Below, piece after piece: positions 6,109 to 9,014 of a stretch of 9,014 bases of DNA. The stretch is from assembly GCA_017998475.1 (NCBI GenBank), contig JAGODA010000120.1, positions 1 to 9,014 on the forward strand. Reading direction: 5' to 3'. The translations under genes and the position numbers were made by a program. The notes under the pieces were generated by a model. It had not been told where the DNA came from and made no database searches. It was given only the letters and a program-made list of their open reading frames with translations. This DNA is from Spirochaetota bacterium. GTDB taxonomy: Bacteria > Spirochaetota > UBA4802 > UBA5368. Each line of letters opens with the position of its first letter. Positions within the stretch are counted from its first letter, which is position 1.

Positions 6109-9003
6109 ATGTCCTCTGACAAACGGGTCTTCGGTTCGATGAAACGGCGAGGTCTCATTCCCCGGATGGTTGTGACGCTCGTGCTGGTGTGCTGCGGTCG
6201 GGCTTTCGCGGCCGAGCCCGTCGTTATTGACGAACATTTTTCGAGAATCGGCCTGAGCGGGCACCTGGAGTATTTCCTCGATGAAAAGGGCGTCGCCGGT
6301 ATCGACACGGTTTCCGCTGACGGATTTCCATTCCGGGTGGTCGATCGCGCCGGAGACAGTCCCTCGTTCGGCTACAGCCGGGGCGCGCTCTGGCTGAGGT
6401 TCCGGGTGTCGAATCCGGCGGCCGCGCCGGTCGAGTGGTTCCTCGAGTACAATTATCCCATCATCGACCATGTCGAGCTTTTTGTTCCCGAAGGGAAGGG
6501 CTATAGGAGTATGGAAGCCGGGGATCATCGCCCCTTCGCCGAGCGTCCGGTGCGATACCGTTCCCCGGTGTTCCCGATACTTTCGGAGTGCGGCGAGTCC
6601 ATGTATTACCTCAGGGTGCGGAGCCAGGGTTCTCTTACGGTGCCGCTTGTCGCGTGGCGTCCGGATTCATTCGACAGGGCACGGGCCACGGAAACGCTCC
6701 TGCTCGGCATATATTACGGCGTTATCGCGGGGCTCGCGCTGTATCTGGCCTTTCTTTTCCTGTCCGTGCGCGAGATCAACTACCTGTATCTCGTACTGTT
6801 CATGGCGGGTGTCGCCGTTTTCACAATGGTGCACAACGGGCTGGGCTTCCAGTATCTCTGGCCCGAGAGCGTCGACTGGCAGAACAGGGCGCATCCGCTC
6901 ATCATGTTTATTGTAAACGCGGTGATGCTGCAGTTCACCCGCCACTTTCTCTCGACAGGACAGAAGATACCGCGCCTTGACACGGTCGTTCGGGTGCTCG
7001 CCGTATTGAACCTGCCCATGGTCGCGGTGCCGTTTGCGGCGGAGTACTATTACGCGACCCAGGTTGCGGTGGTGATGTCGGGGATTGCCGGAACACTGTG
7101 CATCCTGGCCGGGCTTATCGGCTTCTGGCGCGGGCTCAGGGAGGCCCGGTATTATCTTACCGCCTGCCTGTTCTTTCTGGTCGGGGTGCTGCTCATGGTG
7201 TTGCGCGCGTACGGACTGCTCCCCGAGAACCCGATTACGGCGTGGACCTACCAGGTCGGTTCATCGGCGATGGCGCTGCTTTTTTCGCTCGGAGTGGCGG
7301 ACAAGATTAACTCTATACGGGCGGAACGCGAACGGGCCCTGAGCCGCCTTGCCGAGTCCGAAGAGAAATACCGCACGCTTGTGGAAAACGCCCACGACGG
7401 GATCGTCCTTCTGGCGGACGAGCGCCCGCTGTATGCGAACCCCTCCCTGATCGGGATGCTGGCATACCCTGAAAGCGAGTTCTATAAAAAAACCATCTCC
7501 GATTTCCTCCCGGACACTCCGCTTGGCAAGGCGCTGGTGCTTCCGCGATACCGCCAGAGGATGCGCGGGAGCGACCTTCCCTCCAGGTACGAGGCCCAGC
7601 TTCTCACCGCGGACGGGCGGCTGCTCGACGTTATCATATCGGCGTCGCGTATTCACATGGGCGGCGAGGACGTGGTTATCTCCATCATCAGCGACGTGAC
7701 GAACCTGAAACGGGCGGAAAACACCGTACACCGGCAGTACAACGAAATTCGCGCCCAGTACTCGGAGGTCGAGTCCCTCAATCGCGAGCTGATGAGGACG
7801 CACCGCGAACTGCTGGACCTCAACGAGCGGCTCGCCAGGGAAAAGGAACAGCTCGCCGCGACTCTTGTGTCGATCGGCGACGGGGTGATCGCCACGGACA
7901 CGGACGGCCGCATCGTTATGCTCAATCACGCCGCTGAAAGGCTGACGGGCTGGTCCCAGGCCGAGGCCGTCGGGCGCCCGGTCGGCGAGCTGTTCAACGC
8001 GGAAGGCGCGCCCCTCAAGGGGGAGCGGGACGGCGGGATCGTCTCTCGGGTAATACGCAAAGGAGGTCTGGAGCTCAGCGATGTTCCGCTCACGCTGACG
8101 AAAAAGCACGGAGACGAGAGGGTGGTGGAGATCTCACACGCCCCGGTGCAATCCGCGAACGGGGAGATCCTCGGGGTCGTACTCGCGGTGCGCGACATTA
8201 CGGAGAAGCACAAGCTCGAAAGGGAGCTGATGAAGATCGGCAAAATCGAGTCCCTGGGGCTCCTGGCGGGCGGAATCGCGCATGATTTCAACAACCTGCT
8301 GACGGCGATTATCGGCAATCTTTCGCTGGCGAAAATGGAGGCCGGTGACAACAGGGCGTGTTCGGAGATACTCGAGCGCATAGAGAGCGTTTCTCAGAGG
8401 GCGGTCAACCTGACACGCCAGCTCCTCACTTTTTCGAAGGGGGGTGATCCGATTAAGAAGACGGCATCGATCGTTGAGCTTCTGGAAGAGAGCGTTTCAT
8501 TCCTTCTGGCCGGCTCGAACGTGCGGAGTCACCTGACCGTTGAGGGGGATGTATGGCACGTCGACATCGATCCCGATCAGATCAGCCAGGTCGTTCACAA
8601 CCTCATCATCAACACCATGCAGGCGATGCCCAAAGGGGGAAATCTGCGGATAAACATCCGAAATGTCTCCGATGTGCAATGGCTTCCGTTGCCCGCGGGC
8701 CGTTACGTGAGGGTCTCCATTTCGGACGAGGGAGTCGGTATTCCGCAGAAACACCTCAGCAGGATATTCGATCCCTATTTCACCACCAAGGAATACGGCA
8801 GCGGCCTGGGTCTGGCAATCACCTACTCGATCATCAAGAAACACGGTGGTCACATCGATGTCGAGTCGAGCGAGGGGATGGGAGCGACGTTCAACGTATA
8901 TCTGCGCGCGTCCGATGACGAAAAGGCAGACGGGCCCTCATCCCCTCCCGGCACCGCGGTTCCGAAGCGAGTAAATCGTTTAAATCGTTTTGATAATCTG
9001 TAA
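6109..9003 (+). CDS. 7TMR-DISM sensor histidine kinase with two PAS domains and no receiver domain
   Basis: The 964-residue protein senses a signal outside the membrane and should autophosphorylate on His. In order it has a signal peptide ending near AFAA (residues 32-35) and a 7TMR-DISM extracellular beta-sandwich (about 40-185). Seven hydrophobic helices follow (about 197-217, 222-241, 262-278, 293-312, 317-339, 347-369, 378-397), then a first PAS (about 418-535), a coiled linker rich in Glu/Arg/Leu (537-585) and a second PAS (586-700). HisKA has the phosphoacceptor H725 in IAHDFNN. The HATPase has an N box at HNLIINTMQAMP (830-841), a G1 box DEGVGIP (873-879), an F box FDPYFTTK (887-894) and a G2 box GSGLGLA (897-903). 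The start at 6109 is backed by AGGGGGG (6095-6101). An ATG at 6139 would also leave a signal peptide but lacks a ribosome site. The protein ends after the HATPase in a 30-residue polar tail. DISM domains often bind carbohydrates or other small molecules, but no ligand can be named. Confidence 0.92.
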   Translation: MSSDKRVFGSMKRRGLIPRMVVTLVLVCCGRAFAAEPVVIDEHFSRIGLSGHLEYFLDEKGVAGIDTVSADGFPFRVVDRAGDSPSFGYSRGALWLRFRVSNPAAAPVEWFLEYNYPIIDHVELFVPEGKGYRSMEAGDHRPFAERPVRYRSPVFPILSECGESMYYLRVRSQGSLTVPLVAWRPDSFDRARATETLLLGIYYGVIAGLALYLAFLFLSVREINYLYLVLFMAGVAVFTMVHNGLGFQYLWPESVDWQNRAHPLIMFIVNAVMLQFTRHFLSTGQKIPRLDTVVRVLAVLNLPMVAVPFAAEYYYATQVAVVMSGIAGTLCILAGLIGFWRGLREARYYLTACLFFLVGVLLMVLRAYGLLPENPITAWTYQVGSSAMALLFSLGVADKINSIRAERERALSRLAESEEKYRTLVENAHDGIVLLADERPLYANPSLIGMLAYPESEFYKKTISDFLPDTPLGKALVLPRYRQRMRGSDLPSRYEAQLLTADGRLLDVIISASRIHMGGEDVVISIISDVTNLKRAENTVHRQYNEIRAQYSEVESLNRELMRTHRELLDLNERLAREKEQLAATLVSIGDGVIATDTDGRIVMLNHAAERLTGWSQAEAVGRPVGELFNAEGAPLKGERDGGIVSRVIRKGGLELSDVPLTLTKKHGDERVVEISHAPVQSANGEILGVVLAVRDITEKHKLERELMKIGKIESLGLLAGGIAHDFNNLLTAIIGNLSLAKMEAGDNRACSEILERIESVSQRAVNLTRQLLTFSKGGDPIKKTASIVELLEESVSFLLAGSNVRSHLTVEGDVWHVDIDPDQISQVVHNLIINTMQAMPKGGNLRINIRNVSDVQWLPLPAGRYVRVSISDEGVGIPQKHLSRIFDPYFTTKEYGSGLGLAITYSIIKKHGGHIDVESSEGMGATFNVYLRASDDEKADGPSSPPGTAVPKRVNRLNRFDNL
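8972..8989 (+). repeat. Tandem 9-bp repeat at the kinase 3' end
   Basis: TAAATCGTT occurs twice head-to-tail, and the next bases (TTGATAATC) are a loose third copy. The unit is in frame and encodes the end of the kinase tail (VNRLNRFDN). The stretch is markedly more A/T-rich than the gene before it. Confidence 0.6.
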
Positions 9004-9014
9004 TACCCTCATCC

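Overview
This is a GC-rich bacterial chromosomal window with five protein genes, all on the + strand, and one tRNA gene on the - strand. Formate dehydrogenase genes point to an anaerobic or facultative organism. A lipoprotein signal with a relaxed lipobox, a DapL-type lysine/peptidoglycan aminotransferase and a 7TMR-DISM sensor kinase would suit a diderm such as a spirochaete or a related environmental lineage. That assignment is inference from gene content only.

Layout. Positions 1-762 hold the 3' end of a formate dehydrogenase catalytic (alpha) subunit gene, cut by the window edge. It is followed after 3 nt by the complete four-cluster iron-sulfur beta subunit (766-1548). A perfect 13-bp terminator hairpin (1576-1609) closes that operon with no membrane cytochrome b gene. 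A new promoter (1636-1664) then starts a two-gene unit: a small lipoprotein with a probable OB-fold (1729-2172) and an LL-diaminopimelate aminotransferase-like enzyme (2179-3411). A second promoter-like element (3393-3422) overlaps the end of that gene. It would give a leader of about 155 nt with two strong GC-rich stem-loops ahead of a membrane-anchored, divergent penicillin-acylase-family (S45) protein (3586-5904). A tRNA-Ala(CGC) gene lies tail-to-tail with the acylase gene, 6 bp away, and has its own well-formed promoter. Divergent from the tRNA is a 964-residue sensor histidine kinase (6109-9003), built from a signal peptide, 7TMR-DISM extracellular domain, seven membrane helices, two PAS domains and HisKA/HATPase. 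It ends without a receiver domain, just before the window edge.

How the genes relate. The two FDH subunits form one enzyme, oxidising formate (or reducing CO2) and passing electrons through a chain of four predicted 4Fe-4S clusters. The lipoprotein and the aminotransferase are probably co-transcribed, but no functional link is evident. The acylase and the kinase look like independent units. I see no mobile elements, CRISPR arrays or defence loci, and no convincing new multi-gene system. The points most worth a second look are the structured leader before the acylase gene, the acylase's altered active-site motifs, and the anchorless FDH.
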